64,000 nucleotides of DNA from Deefgea piscis (GCF_019665785.1 NZ_CP081149.1:2356001-2420000); one strand, 5' to 3'; positions 1-11,596 are shown, counted from the first letter of the stretch. The notes: generated from the letters alone by a model not told the origin. Translations and numbers: made by a program.

Positions 1-476
1 AGTACCGAGCAATGGGTATCGTCAAATACGTCGACCATGCGCTTCATTTCTGAGACGCCATTGCCGTCGATCAAATCGTCGGCCAAAATCACCGCGAACG
101 GCTCATCACCCACCACTGGCTTGGCGCACAATACCGCATGCCCCAAACCCAAGGCTTCGGGCTGGCGAATATAAATACACGTCACTGATTTAGGAATAAT
201 TCCGCGCAAGATTTCGAGCAATTTGGTTTTTTGCTTAGCCTCTAAATCCGCCTCTAGTTCACCGGCTTTGTCAAAGTGGTCTTCAATACTGCGTTTATGT
301 CGACCCGTGATAAAAATCATTTCGGTAATGCCCGCAGCCAACGCCTCTTCTACCGCGTATTGAATCAGCGGTTTATCAACGATTGACATCATTTCTTTGG
401 GGCTAGCCTTAGTAGCTGGCAAGAAACGCGTACCCATGCCGGCGACAGGGAATACGGCTTTGCGGATTTTTTGCAT
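1..476 (-). CDS. galU: UTP-glucose-1-phosphate uridylyltransferase, partial (C-terminus off the left edge)
   Basis: Makes UDP-glucose from UTP and glucose-1-phosphate in the cytoplasm, feeding LPS, capsule and glycogen sugars. The translation begins [20 protein letters not shown], with the nucleotidyltransferase G-x-G-T-R-F loop and the family signature [20 protein letters not shown] at about residues 23-42. VILADDLI at about residue 133 supplies the catalytic Asp region. About 158 of the usual ~290 residues are in the window. An AAGGAAG Shine-Dalgarno sits 4 bases before the ATG at 476, so this start is good. The open frame nevertheless continues upstream without a stop to 677 and encodes a Cro-like domain (separate entry). 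Identification is secure; the true N-terminus is uncertain. Confidence 0.95.
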   Translation of the reverse strand, partial: MQKIRKAVFPVAGMGTRFLPATKASPKEMMSIVDKPLIQYAVEEALAAGITEMIFITGRHKRSIEDHFDKAGELEADLEAKQKTKLLEILRGIIPKSVTCIYIRQPEALGLGHAVLCAKPVVGDEPFAVILADDLIDGNGVSEMKRMVDVFDDTHCSV

Positions 477-677
477 GGAACTTCCTTGTTGAACAGGTGA
501 CGCGATCAAGCCTAGGCGCAAAGCAGCACCCATCACTTGATCGGATTGTTTTTGATTGAGTTCATCCGGCCACTGCGAAACCGCAGAACGCCCCAAGCCC
601 AAGGCTTCGGCGAGACGGGTTTGTGAACCAAATAATTGTAGAGCATCAGACTTACGCATGCCGTTATGTTTAAACAT
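477..677 (-). CDS. Cro-like helix-turn-helix domain, in frame with and directly upstream of galU
   Basis: From the ATG at 677, 67 codons run straight into the galU ATG with no stop. The encoded segment contains [20 protein letters not shown], followed by [20 protein letters not shown], the pattern of small Cro/YdaS-type DNA-binding proteins of about 65-75 residues (helix 2 around TRLAEAL, recognition helix around GRSAVSQW). An in-frame TAA stands immediately before the ATG at 677; a second ATG is six codons further in. Either the two are translated as one HTH-GalU fusion, or galU also starts internally at 476 using its own Shine-Dalgarno. The domain recognition comes from sequence pattern only. 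Confidence 0.6.
666..677. promoter_or_regulatory. 12-bp perfect palindrome on the HTH start codon
   Basis: ATGTTTAAACAT reads the same on both strands and coincides with the first four codons of the HTH-galU frame. A TTGACT hexamer lies on the minus strand at 694-689. Cro-family proteins bind short palindromes and often repress their own promoter, so this may be an operator. That role is inferred. Confidence 0.35.
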
Positions 678-1066
678 TTAAACAGCAAAGTCAACACTTA
701 CCTAGACTTAAAATTTGTTTATTTTATTAAACAAAATGTACATGCGCTTGCTGATTGTAGTGAGAGCGATGACAAACCTGTTACTGATCGAATTTTTGCT
801 TTAGAAACCGATACAAGCATGGAATTTGGAGTAGCGGGCTCGCCCTGCGCGCTAAATAAGAAAAACCTTCGCGGGCAAGCCCGCTCCTACGCAGCGCGTC
901 TGAATTAGAGACATCTTCAGGCTGCCTCTGACTCACTCGGCGCACTTAAACCGATTTTTTAGCGCCAGCTCAGCCAGCAGAGCCTCAATCCACGGTCTGA
1001 ACATCACCAAACATCCATAGGTATCTCATTGCAGTCTTATCCAAAAAACAGCTACCAGCAGATACC
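678..1066. other. Intergenic region with a REP-like inverted repeat
   Basis: No convincing gene is seen. An imperfect inverted repeat at about 828-889 pairs GGAGTAGCGGGCTCGCCC with GGGCAAGCCCGCTCC, the look of REP elements known from Pseudomonas and other proteobacteria. The 80-codon frame at 666-908 crosses this repeat and has no family resemblance. The minus-strand promoter for the HTH-galU frame must lie in the part next to 677. Confidence 0.5.
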
Positions 1067-3484
<2,418 letters not shown>

Positions 3485-3516
3485 TCAATTTCCAAATTAG
3501 GGACTTCAATAGCAAA

Positions 3517-3538
3517 CGCCGCTTCAACCGAAGCGGCG
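3517..3538. repeat. Inverted repeat in the zipA-ligA gap
   Basis: CGCCGCTTC and GAAGCGGCG form 9-bp perfect arms with a 4-nt loop, about 35 bases before the ligA start. There is no run of T residues, so it is a weak terminator at best; it could be a leader hairpin. Confidence 0.35.
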
Positions 3539-3612
3539 CTATTCACTCTATACCACTCAAAACTAAATCTAAATAAATCGGTAAGGCCAACAGCGTGGCC
3601 TATCTTAACCAT

Positions 3613-3750
3613 CTAGGGTCTGTTGACGCTTGGCTTCCCGCCGCGCTGGAGCGATTTTCGCGGCGTATCAAGGCGTAGTAAGCGATACATAGTCATTCTA
3701 TGTGAGCTTGCTACAACGCAGAGTCACCGCGAAAAGCGCCCAGCCCCTAG
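3613..3750. repeat. Palindromic intergenic element with CTAGGG ends
   Basis: The segment begins CTAGGGTCTGTTGACGCTTGG and ends in CCCCTAG, so its last bases overlap the stop codon of zipA. Inside, ATTTTCGCGG and CCGCGAAAA arms flank a centre with ACATAG and CTATGT. It shares its end with the element at 11689-11734 and more loosely with 20802-20825. It resembles the non-coding palindromic elements common between proteobacterial genes. Confidence 0.55.
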
Positions 3751-5066
3751 GCAAACAAGCGCAATGCCGCCATTGAGCCGGGAGCAATACCGCGATCATC
3801 CATGCTGGCATACAGGCCGCTCAGTTGCTTACGGATATTGGCTAAACTCGCAGCATTGAGTGGTTTTTGATTGTCATCGACCAAATCGCAATGCAAGGCC
3901 ATCGCCAAGTTTTGCGCAAAATCGGCCAGATAATCAAACACCGCCAAACCACCCGCTACGCGCGGCACGTCAAATAGCAAGGTTAAACCTTGCGAAGTCG
4001 ACATCAACGGCGTTTGGTCTTGGTTGGCTAAAACAAACAAGGTTTTGCCTGAATCACTACGATACTGGAACGTGCCATCGGCATGATTGCGCACCAAGCC
4101 GGCTTGCTCAGCCAAAATACGCACCTTTTCCATCGGCAATGGTCGGCTACCAGCAGGAATATTTAAGCCAATCAATACATCGACCGAAGCACAAAATTCG
4201 TCCAGCTCTGCCGCCAAATTAAGCTTGGCAGCGCGCTGCGGAAAGGTTACCGAAGCATCCAGTGCATCAGCAAACTGCTGCACACCCATACAAAACGCAT
4301 TCAGCGACTCTTGGCTTAAAGCGCCTTGCCGATCGGCCATTTGTAAGCCAATGCGCAATTCTTTAAAGCGGCCTCGCGTGGTGCTATTAAGCATTTCCCA
4401 TTGCTTGTTTTGGTTTAAACCCAAAACCTGAATCCGCTTATTCGCTGGAAACGGCGGCACTTCAGAAGCAGAGATCGCATCAGGCGCATGCACTTCGGCA
4501 ATAAAATCTAACGCTGGATCAAGCAAACTGCCGGCCAATACCACTTCATCGACGACTTCTTGCTGCAGTGTCGGTACGGCAGCGACTACTGGCGCAACAG
4601 GTGCAAGCGGTGGTGGCGCAGAAAAAGTCGGCTCAGTATAAGCTGGCGCGATAGGTTCTACTGGCGCTGGCGGCGTATACATCGAGCGATAGGCTGGCGG
4701 CATTTCAGGAATGTCATCGGGCATATCGTCGCTTAACGTCGATTTGCTCGTATTACTCAACTGCGCATCGCTCAATTGCGCTTCACTTAAATCGGGCACA
4801 TCGTATTCGGCCTGATCCAAGCGATTTTCATCGTAAAGTGGCGCGGATTCCGCGACCGGCGTTGGCTCTAAAATCGGTTCAAGACGCTGCCCATCGCCTT
4901 TACGCACCATATTTTTGGGCGTATTGAGCAATACATCGGGCTGATTGCGCGCAAACGCCTTATTCGCTTGCTGGCGAAAGCGGTATTCTTGCCACCAATT
5001 AAATCCATACACTGCGGCGACAATCCCACCGGCACCGACTAAGGAATAAATCTGCAACTCAGTCAT
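3747..5066 (-). CDS. zipA: Cell division protein ZipA homologue
   Basis: Anchors FtsZ filaments to the inner membrane at the division site. It has the ZipA plan: one N-terminal membrane segment (LQIYSLVGAGGIVAAVYGFNW, residues 4-24), a short basic stretch, a long Pro/Ala/Glu-rich linker to about residue 225, and a C-terminal FtsZ-binding domain (about 280-430) with PLMSTSQGLTLLFDVPRV near residue 360. Its place between smc and ligA is the classic context. Sequence conservation in the linker is low, so the call rests on architecture, C-domain pattern and neighbourhood. Confidence 0.85.
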   Translation of the reverse strand: MTELQIYSLVGAGGIVAAVYGFNWWQEYRFRQQANKAFARNQPDVLLNTPKNMVRKGDGQRLEPILEPTPVAESAPLYDENRLDQAEYDVPDLSEAQLSDAQLSNTSKSTLSDDMPDDIPEMPPAYRSMYTPPAPVEPIAPAYTEPTFSAPPPLAPVAPVVAAVPTLQQEVVDEVVLAGSLLDPALDFIAEVHAPDAISASEVPPFPANKRIQVLGLNQNKQWEMLNSTTRGRFKELRIGLQMADRQGALSQESLNAFCMGVQQFADALDASVTFPQRAAKLNLAAELDEFCASVDVLIGLNIPAGSRPLPMEKVRILAEQAGLVRNHADGTFQYRSDSGKTLFVLANQDQTPLMSTSQGLTLLFDVPRVAGGLAVFDYLADFAQNLAMALHCDLVDDNQKPLNAASLANIRKQLSGLYASMDDRGIAPGSMAALRLFA

Positions 5067-5153
5067 TGTTTTATTTAGGTCTCAACTTAGGCGTAATTAA
5101 TTTACGCGTTAATTATATTTTGCACCCACTACCCAGGGATGAGGCGCTTTCTC

Positions 5154-8100
5154 TTAATTGAACTCAGGCTCACGCATTTTTAGCGCAGCTTCAATATCTA
5201 CCGCCACAATCCGCGACACCCCTTGCTCTTGCATCGTCACGCCGACCAATTGCTGCGCCATTTCCATGGTTAATTTATTGTGGCTAATGTACAAAAATTG
5301 CGTGTGCAGTGCCATTTTTTTCACTAATTCGCAAAAACGTAGCGTATTGGCATCATCCAGCGGTGCATCGACCTCATCTAATAGGCAAAAAGGCGCTGGA
5401 TTGAGCTTGAATAGAGAGAATACCAGACTTAATGCTGTCAGTGCTTTTTCACCACCTGACAACAAGTGAATGGTTGCATTTTTCTTACCCGGTGGCTGCG
5501 CCATCAAACTCATGCCCGAATCTAATATTTCACCCCCTGTCAACGTTAACTCAGCATGACCACCACCAAATAGCGCAGGGAATAACTCTTGTAAATTGGC
5601 ATTCACACTGTCGTAAGTCGACTGCAATAGACTGCGGGTTTCTTTATCAATCCGAGTAATCGCCGCGCTCAGTGTGGCCATTGCTTGCTCCAAATCACTG
5701 GACTGCTCGGCCAAATAGCTTTGCCGCTCTTCATTAGCGGCCAATTCTTGCATCGCTGCCAAATTCACCGGGCCCAACTGACTCAATTGTCCATTCAATC
5801 GAGTAATTTCTGCCGCGTAAGCTTTGACGCTACGTCCCAATAATGGTTGCAGCGCCGCTTCATCCACCGCCAAAGCCTGCATTTCATCGGCATAGCGCGC
5901 CAAATTAAGTCGGGTTTCTTGCTCAGTTAAGCGCATCTGCTCCAAGGCATCGCGCTGCGTGGCGGCAGCTTTTTCGGCAATTTGCTTGATTGATTCTTGC
6001 TCACGCAAGGTCGTCGCATGCTGATTGAGTGCTTCTTTGGCCTGTGTTAATACCTGTTCTTGCGCTGCGCGCCGCGCGAGCAAGACTTGAAATTGTGCGT
6101 CAATCTCATCAACCTGAAGGGTTTGCGCCTCTTGCTCTAGTGCCTGTTTACGCTGATTTTGCTGCTCACGCTGTCGATCAAGGTCGATTTGGCGCTGCTG
6201 CAAACCACGGATCTGCTGCGCCATATTCACCACGGCAAATTGCGCACTTTGTGCCGAGCGCTCTAGCTCACGCAGCTGCAAACTATGCTGGCTTTGTGAC
6301 GCCTGAAATCCTTCCTTACTCGCACGGGCTTGCTGCTCTTGCGTTTGCAATTGCAATAAAGACGCGGCAAGGCGTTCGAGCTCAGCATCTAGCGCTACCG
6401 ACTGGACATTTTCTTCGCTTAATTGTTGGCTGATTTGCGCCAAAGTTTGTTGCACGTGATCAAGGCGTAATTGCCGCTGCGCCTGCTGTTCTTGCTGACG
6501 ACGCCATTCACTTTCTAATGCGGGTAAGGTTTGGGCGCGTTGCGCGTATTGCGCTTGGCTTTGCTGTTGAGCTTGCAATAAGGCGGCATGTTCAAGCTGC
6601 GTTTGCGCCAATATCGGCGCATGGTTTTGCTGTGCTTGCTGCGCCGTATCGAGCGCTGCGGACACTTTGCGTAATTCAGCTTGCCGCGCCAAACGTCCTG
6701 CGTCCGCCGACTGACCAGCAAAAAAATCAAGGGTATATCGGGTGGCGATATGGCCATCAATCGACACCCAGCTATACCCTTCTGGAATGTCTGATTGCTG
6801 CGTCCAAAGTTGCGCCGTATGCTCAACGCACAGCACCGTACCTAGCAGCGCTTGCAAGCCCGCATGCAAACGCGCGTCACTGTTTGCCACATGTTGCCAC
6901 AGACTCTGCGGATGAACTGGCCCCGTCACTGGCGCTGGGCTCAATACAAACAAGGCACTTGGCGGCGCGCAATCAACGTCACCTAAGATCCCTTGCATTT
7001 TTTGCCCCAATACCGCTTCAACGGCCAGCTCCCAACCGGCAGCCACTCGCAATAATTCACTTAACTGCGGCGCGTCTTGCAACTGACTTTGCGCCAACCA
7101 CGGCGACAACGCCGCGCTAGTGGCGACGGTTAACACTTCACGCAAAGCCTGCTCGCGGGCGGCCAGTTGCGTGACATCGTCTTGCAACTGCTGTGCCGTA
7201 CTGTGCTGCTGCGCCAACTCTGCATCCAATGCCAAGCGCGACTGGGCTTGTTCGGCCAAGGTTAATTCTAATTCGGCCAGCTGGTAGCGATATTCGTCAA
7301 TTTGCTCGGGCAAATCTTCAGTCACCGCTACCGGCGCCAACTGATTTAATTCAGCTTGCAGCTGCTGCTGTTGGGTATTGAGCTGGCCAATCTGGCGCTG
7401 TACAAATTGCCGCTCTTGCAGCTGCAATTGCTGGGCGCTGTGCTCCGCCGATAGTTGCTCTTTAAGCGCTTGCCACGTTTGCTCGGCGTAATGCCGCTCT
7501 TGCTCTTGATCTGGCAAGCTTAAACTAGCCTCGGCCAAGGCCATAGCTGCAGCTTCAGATGCCAGTTGCAAATCCTCTTGCTGATCAGTGCATTGCAATA
7601 AAGCCGATTGAATATCGCTGGCCGATTGCTGCTGCGCTTGCTCATCACGCTCGCACTGCGCAATTTGCTGCGCCAAGCGCTCGCGACTTTGCTTTAAATG
7701 CAGCAAGGTTTGCTCGATTCGCGCCACTTCGGCATTGGCGGCATATAGGTCCGCCTGCGCCGCTTGCAATACATCGCTGGCAATAAAATGACTTTCACGC
7801 AAGCATTCAAGTTGCGCCTCAGCGGCAGTCACCTGCGCCAATGCGGCTTCTAATTGCGTTTGCGCTTGTAGCAAAGCCAAGTGCGCGGCGTCAGCTGCCA
7901 CCGCTGCGTCGATTTTTCTTTGCAAAGCTTGCAGTTGCTCCGCTTGCGATATTTGTTGACTTAAAGTTTGATATTGCTGAGCAACGCCAGCTTGGCGGCT
8001 CAAGGTGTCGATTTGCCGTTGCAACTCGAGTTGAATATCGGCCACCCGCGCTAAATTGTCTCGCGTGTCGGCGATGCGACTTTCGGTCTCGCGGCGCCGT

Positions 8101-8624
8101 TCTTTGTATTTAGAAACGCCGGCTGCTTCTTCTAGATATTGCCGCAATTCATCGGGCTTGGCCTCGATAATGCGGTTAATCATTCCTTGCTCAATAATGG
8201 CGTAACCGGACTTCCCCACACCGGTGCCCATAAAAAGCTCGGTAATATCGCGGCGGCGCACCGCTTGCTGATTAATAAAATACGATGAATCGCCTTGCCG
8301 AGTCAGTACCCGCTTAATGCTGATTTCGGCATACGCTTGCCAAGCCCCCGTAAGCAGGCCGGCACTATTATCAAACACCAACTCCACCGCCGCCCGACTG
8401 ACTGCCTTACGCGTGGTCGAGCCATTAAAAATCACGTCTTGCATCGATTCGCCGCGCAATTGCTTGGCGGACGATTCGCCCAACACCCAGCGCACGGCAT
8501 CAATCACATTGGATTTGCCGCACCCATTGGGCCCACACACCGCCACCAACTGCCCCGGAACAGGGATTGCCGTTGGATCAACGAAGGACTTAAAACCAGA
8601 TAATTTAATATGAGTCAGGCGCAC
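5154..8624 (-). CDS. smc: Chromosome segregation ATPase SMC
   Basis: Core subunit of the SMC-ScpAB condensin that organises and separates chromosomes. Walker A is GPNGCGKSN at about residue 32. Two long Gln/Ala-rich coiled coils flank a hinge at about residues 490-640, and the C-terminal head carries LSGGEKALTALSLVFSLFKL and Walker B CLLDEVDAPLDD. The GTG at 8624 gives the usual N-terminus MRLTHIKLSGFKSF; a TTG five codons upstream (8639) is possible but less likely. Length is about 1156 residues, normal for the family. It is followed on the same strand by zipA and ligA, probably one transcription unit. scpA and scpB are not in this window. Confidence 0.96.
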   Translation of the reverse strand: MRLTHIKLSGFKSFVDPTAIPVPGQLVAVCGPNGCGKSNVIDAVRWVLGESSAKQLRGESMQDVIFNGSTTRKAVSRAAVELVFDNSAGLLTGAWQAYAEISIKRVLTRQGDSSYFINQQAVRRRDITELFMGTGVGKSGYAIIEQGMINRIIEAKPDELRQYLEEAAGVSKYKERRRETESRIADTRDNLARVADIQLELQRQIDTLSRQAGVAQQYQTLSQQISQAEQLQALQRKIDAAVAADAAHLALLQAQTQLEAALAQVTAAEAQLECLRESHFIASDVLQAAQADLYAANAEVARIEQTLLHLKQSRERLAQQIAQCERDEQAQQQSASDIQSALLQCTDQQEDLQLASEAAAMALAEASLSLPDQEQERHYAEQTWQALKEQLSAEHSAQQLQLQERQFVQRQIGQLNTQQQQLQAELNQLAPVAVTEDLPEQIDEYRYQLAELELTLAEQAQSRLALDAELAQQHSTAQQLQDDVTQLAAREQALREVLTVATSAALSPWLAQSQLQDAPQLSELLRVAAGWELAVEAVLGQKMQGILGDVDCAPPSALFVLSPAPVTGPVHPQSLWQHVANSDARLHAGLQALLGTVLCVEHTAQLWTQQSDIPEGYSWVSIDGHIATRYTLDFFAGQSADAGRLARQAELRKVSAALDTAQQAQQNHAPILAQTQLEHAALLQAQQQSQAQYAQRAQTLPALESEWRRQQEQQAQRQLRLDHVQQTLAQISQQLSEENVQSVALDAELERLAASLLQLQTQEQQARASKEGFQASQSQHSLQLRELERSAQSAQFAVVNMAQQIRGLQQRQIDLDRQREQQNQRKQALEQEAQTLQVDEIDAQFQVLLARRAAQEQVLTQAKEALNQHATTLREQESIKQIAEKAAATQRDALEQMRLTEQETRLNLARYADEMQALAVDEAALQPLLGRSVKAYAAEITRLNGQLSQLGPVNLAAMQELAANEERQSYLAEQSSDLEQAMATLSAAITRIDKETRSLLQSTYDSVNANLQELFPALFGGGHAELTLTGGEILDSGMSLMAQPPGKKNATIHLLSGGEKALTALSLVFSLFKLNPAPFCLLDEVDAPLDDANTLRFCELVKKMALHTQFLYISHNKLTMEMAQQLVGVTMQEQGVSRIVAVDIEAALKMREPEFN

Positions 8625-8652
8625 GATAGCTTCAAACAACAGAATGGGCGCA

Positions 8653-8685
8653 TTTTACCTCAGCCATCCCATGGCTGAGGTAAAA
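8653..8685. repeat. 15-bp perfect inverted repeat just upstream of smc
   Basis: TTTTACCTCAGCCAT and ATGGCTGAGGTAAAA are perfect 15-bp arms with a CCC loop, about 30 bases before the smc start. It may be an operator, a leader hairpin, or a symmetrical terminator between the transporter gene and smc. Confidence 0.5.
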
Positions 8686-8738
8686 GATCCAATCCATCAA
8701 AACAAATCACAAAACCGCCCAAGCTCCCCATAACAAAA

Positions 8739-8760
8739 CGCCCCAACACAGGTTGGGGCG
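8739..8760 (-). terminator. Probable rho-independent terminator of the NSS transporter gene
   Basis: CGCCCCAAC and GTTGGGGCG arms (9 bp) with a 4-nt loop. On the minus strand the stem is followed by TTTTGTT, 34 bases after the transporter stop codon at 8795. Confidence 0.7.
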
Positions 8761-8794
8761 AAATGAAAAACCACACATCCAGTAATCTTCGCGT

Positions 8795-10117
8795 TTACAA
8801 ACCCTTTACAAACACCCAAGCAATCAAAGCAGGTGCCACCACGGCGCTGGTTAAGCGAAATACCGGCAACCACGCTGCACGTGCGCCCTGCTGCGTAATC
8901 TCGGCACTACTGCGCTGCCAAATCACCCAACCGACACAAATCGCACTGGCCATACCGCCCAAAGGCAACAATAAATTGGATGCCAGATAATCCATCAATT
9001 CAAACGTGGTGCGATTAAATAATTTAGCATCAGACCAAACCCCGAATGACAAAGCCGCCGGAATCGCCGCCAAAATCACCGCACACAGGCTGACAATCAC
9101 TGCCGTTTTGCGTGACCAATGAAATTCATCAATCAAAAAACTCACAATCGGCTCAAGCATTGAAATCGACGACGTCAGTGCCGCAACCAGTAATAAGCAG
9201 AAAAAAGCCACGGCAAAAAACTGCCCGCCCGGCATGCTGGCAAACACCGCTGGCATGGTAATAAACGTCAAACCAGGCCCCGCAGCAGGGTCCATGCCAA
9301 AAGCAAATACCGCCGGCAACACCATCAAACCGGCCAATAAACACGCCACCACTGCAAGTGCGGCCACCCAGACTGCTGCATTGCCGAGCTGAATATCGCG
9401 CCCCAAATACGAACCGTAGGCAATCATCGTTCCGCAGCCAACCGACAAAGAAAAACACGCCAATCCCAAAGCATCAATAAACATACTGTCATTGACCTTG
9501 CTCCAATCGGGCGTAACAAACCACATCACGCCTTCCATTGCACCGGGTAAAGTCAGCGCTCGAGCAATCAGCACCAGCATTAACACAAACAATAAAGGCA
9601 TCAACACCTTACTGACCGATTCAATGCCTTTTTGCACGCCACCGACCACAATCGCTGCGGTAAGGCCGACAAAGGCGATTAAATACGCGATTGAATTCAC
9701 TGGATCGGATATCAAAGCCGTAAAGTGCTGGCCCAGAAAAGCAGTATCTTTCGCCAGCGCAGCACCAGAAAGGGCTTCGCCGATATACATCAAGGTCCAG
9801 CCACCGATCACACTATAAAAAGAAAAAATCGTAAAAATACACAACAAGCCCATCCGACCAACCCAAGCCCAAGCGGGTCCAGCTAAAGTCCGAAACGCAC
9901 CCACTGCTGACAGCCCTGCGGCGCGGCCGATGACCATTTCAGCCAATAGCATCGCAATGCCGATCGAAAAAGTAATCGCCAAATACACCAATAAAAATGC
10001 CCCGCCGCCATTTTGCCCAGCCACGTAAGGAAACTTCCAAATCGCGCCCAAACCGACCGCTGAACCTGATGCAGCAAGAATAAAACCGATTTTTGAACCC
10101 CATTCACTTCTTGCCAT
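8795..10117 (-). CDS. Sodium-dependent transporter, NSS/SNF family
   Basis: Inner-membrane sodium symporter of the LeuT/MhsT family, probably for an amino acid; the substrate cannot be read from sequence. The opening WGSKIGFILAASGSAVGLGA and IWKFPYVAGQNGGGAF are the TM1 sodium- and substrate-binding signature. About 11 membrane segments are visible in about 440 residues, typical of bacterial members. The ATG at 10117 is chosen because a GGAG Shine-Dalgarno lies six bases before it; another ATG four codons upstream (10129) overlaps that motif. A terminator follows at 8760-8739. Confidence 0.92.
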   Translation of the reverse strand: MARSEWGSKIGFILAASGSAVGLGAIWKFPYVAGQNGGGAFLLVYLAITFSIGIAMLLAEMVIGRAAGLSAVGAFRTLAGPAWAWVGRMGLLCIFTIFSFYSVIGGWTLMYIGEALSGAALAKDTAFLGQHFTALISDPVNSIAYLIAFVGLTAAIVVGGVQKGIESVSKVLMPLLFVLMLVLIARALTLPGAMEGVMWFVTPDWSKVNDSMFIDALGLACFSLSVGCGTMIAYGSYLGRDIQLGNAAVWVAALAVVACLLAGLMVLPAVFAFGMDPAAGPGLTFITMPAVFASMPGGQFFAVAFFCLLLVAALTSSISMLEPIVSFLIDEFHWSRKTAVIVSLCAVILAAIPAALSFGVWSDAKLFNRTTFELMDYLASNLLLPLGGMASAICVGWVIWQRSSAEITQQGARAAWLPVFRLTSAVVAPALIAWVFVKGL

Positions 10118-10438
10118 TGCCCGCTCCATTTAATTATCCGCGCTACATTGTCATAATTGCTAGAGCTCGCCTAGTCGTAAAACGTCCACTTTACAGATCC
10201 AAGCCACTACGCTAGCAGCAGAATAAAAAACCCAGGACTTGCCTGAAATACCCTGAAAACCTGACGCAGAGGCGCAGAGGCGCGGAGGAAATTCAGGGGT
10301 TTTCGATTGATTTTCTCTGCACCTTTGCGTCAAAAACGACACCCGTAATGAAATCGAGAAAAAAATGCCGCTCACTTGGCTTAAGTGAACGGCATTAAGG
10401 ACTAGCCTAGGTTTGTACACCAAACACTGCGCTATGAT
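10118..10438. other. Intergenic region with a dispersed GCGCAGAGG-type repeat
   Basis: About 10262-10345 carries GACGCAGAGGCGCAGAGGCG and, in opposite orientation, TTCTCTGCACCTTTGCGTC. The same motif recurs at 24520-24560, 24625-24650 and 24783-24812. The 87-codon frame over this stretch is judged not to be a gene. The transporter promoter must lie near 10118-10200. Confidence 0.5.
10364..10396 (-). terminator. Terminator of mrp/apbC
   Basis: AATGCCGCTCACTT pairs with AAGTGAACGGCATT (13 of 14 positions plus a G-U pair) around a 5-nt loop. On the minus strand it is followed by a run of seven T residues, 43 bases after the stop codon of apbC. Confidence 0.85.
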
Positions 10439-11596
10439 TTAGGTATTTTGAATCACAATCTTCGGAAACTTACTGGAAAAATCCTGCGATTTCGCCGCGA
10501 TTTTGACCGCTACTTTACGCGCGATCGCCTTATACAAACCGGCCACTTCGCCCTCTGGATCAGCCACCACGCTAGGGCGACCGGCATCGGCATTCAAACG
10601 AATCGACAAATCCAAAGGCAATTGACCCAATAAATCGATGCCGTATTCAGCACCCATTTTTTGGCCGCCGCCTTCGCCAAAAATCGCCTCCATATGGCCG
10701 CACTGGCTGCAAATATGCATACTCATATTTTCCACTACGCCCAAAATTGGCACACCGACTTTCTCAAACATTTTTAAGCCTTTGCGCGCATCGAGCAAAG
10801 CAATGTCTTGCGGCGTAGTCACAATCACCGCACCGGTTACCGGCACTTTTTGCGACAGCGTGAGTTGAATGTCGCCGGTGCCTGGCGGCAAATCGATGAC
10901 CAAATAATCCAAAGCATCCCATCGGGTATCATTAAGTAACTGCGTTAACGCTTGTGTCACCATCGGGCCGCGCCACACCATGGGCTGCTCTGGGTCAATC
11001 AAAAAGCCAATCGACATCGTTTGTACGCCGTAATGCAAAATCGGCTGAATGTATTTATTGTCGATGGTTTCTGGATGTTGATCAGCTACGCCCATCATCG
11101 TTGGCAAGCTTGGGCCATAAATGTCGGCGTCCAACACGCCCACTCGCGCGCCTTCGGCCGCCAGCGCCAGCGCTAAATTGACTGCCGTAGTCGATTTACC
11201 CACGCCGCCTTTACCAGAAGCCACGGCAATAATGTTTTTAATCCCTTGCTGCAAGGGCACGCCGCGCGCCACCGCATGCGCGGTAATGACGCTACTCACG
11301 TTCACAGTCACCGAGTCAACGCCGTCCAATTGCAATAATGCGGCGCTAATTTGCGCTTGCCGCGCCGCAAACTGACTTTGCGCTGGATAACCCAATACCA
11401 AGTCCAAGCTGACGACACCCGCCTGCCATTGCAAGTTTTTAACGCATTTACTGGCGATATAATCTTTGCCGGTATCCGGATCGATTAGTGTGGCCAGCGT
11501 TTGGCGTAAAACTTCAAGATTTGCTTCACTCACAACAGGATTTCCTTGGCTAGGCGCTGCGGCCGTGCGGCCGAGCAATCGATCAAACAATGTCAT
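10439..11596 (-). CDS. apbC: Iron-sulfur cluster carrier protein Mrp/ApbC
   Basis: P-loop ATPase that carries and delivers [4Fe-4S] clusters to target enzymes in the cytoplasm. An N-terminal MIP18/DUF59-like domain (about residues 20-95) precedes the Walker A ASGKGGVGKSTTAVNLALAL near residue 120. DADIYGPSLPTMMG follows, and the cluster-binding CxxC appears as HICSQCGHMEAIFGEGGG. The ATG at 11596 gives MTLFDRLLGR and has GAGAT upstream; a TTG 16 codons earlier would also be open. Family length (about 360-385) fits this start. It stands alone on its strand with its own terminator. Confidence 0.94.
   Translation of the reverse strand: MTLFDRLLGRTAAAPSQGNPVVSEANLEVLRQTLATLIDPDTGKDYIASKCVKNLQWQAGVVSLDLVLGYPAQSQFAARQAQISAALLQLDGVDSVTVNVSSVITAHAVARGVPLQQGIKNIIAVASGKGGVGKSTTAVNLALALAAEGARVGVLDADIYGPSLPTMMGVADQHPETIDNKYIQPILHYGVQTMSIGFLIDPEQPMVWRGPMVTQALTQLLNDTRWDALDYLVIDLPPGTGDIQLTLSQKVPVTGAVIVTTPQDIALLDARKGLKMFEKVGVPILGVVENMSMHICSQCGHMEAIFGEGGGQKMGAEYGIDLLGQLPLDLSIRLNADAGRPSVVADPEGEVAGLYKAIARKVAVKIAAKSQDFSSKFPKIVIQNT

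Noticed and set aside
666..908. 80-codon plus-strand frame between galU and ligA
   Set aside because: It starts on the palindrome, crosses the REP-like repeat, has no family pattern and is antisense to the likely galU promoter.
10160..10423. 87-codon minus-strand frame
   Set aside because: It is read from the dispersed GCGCAGAGG repeat and the apbC terminator, not from conserved coding sequence.
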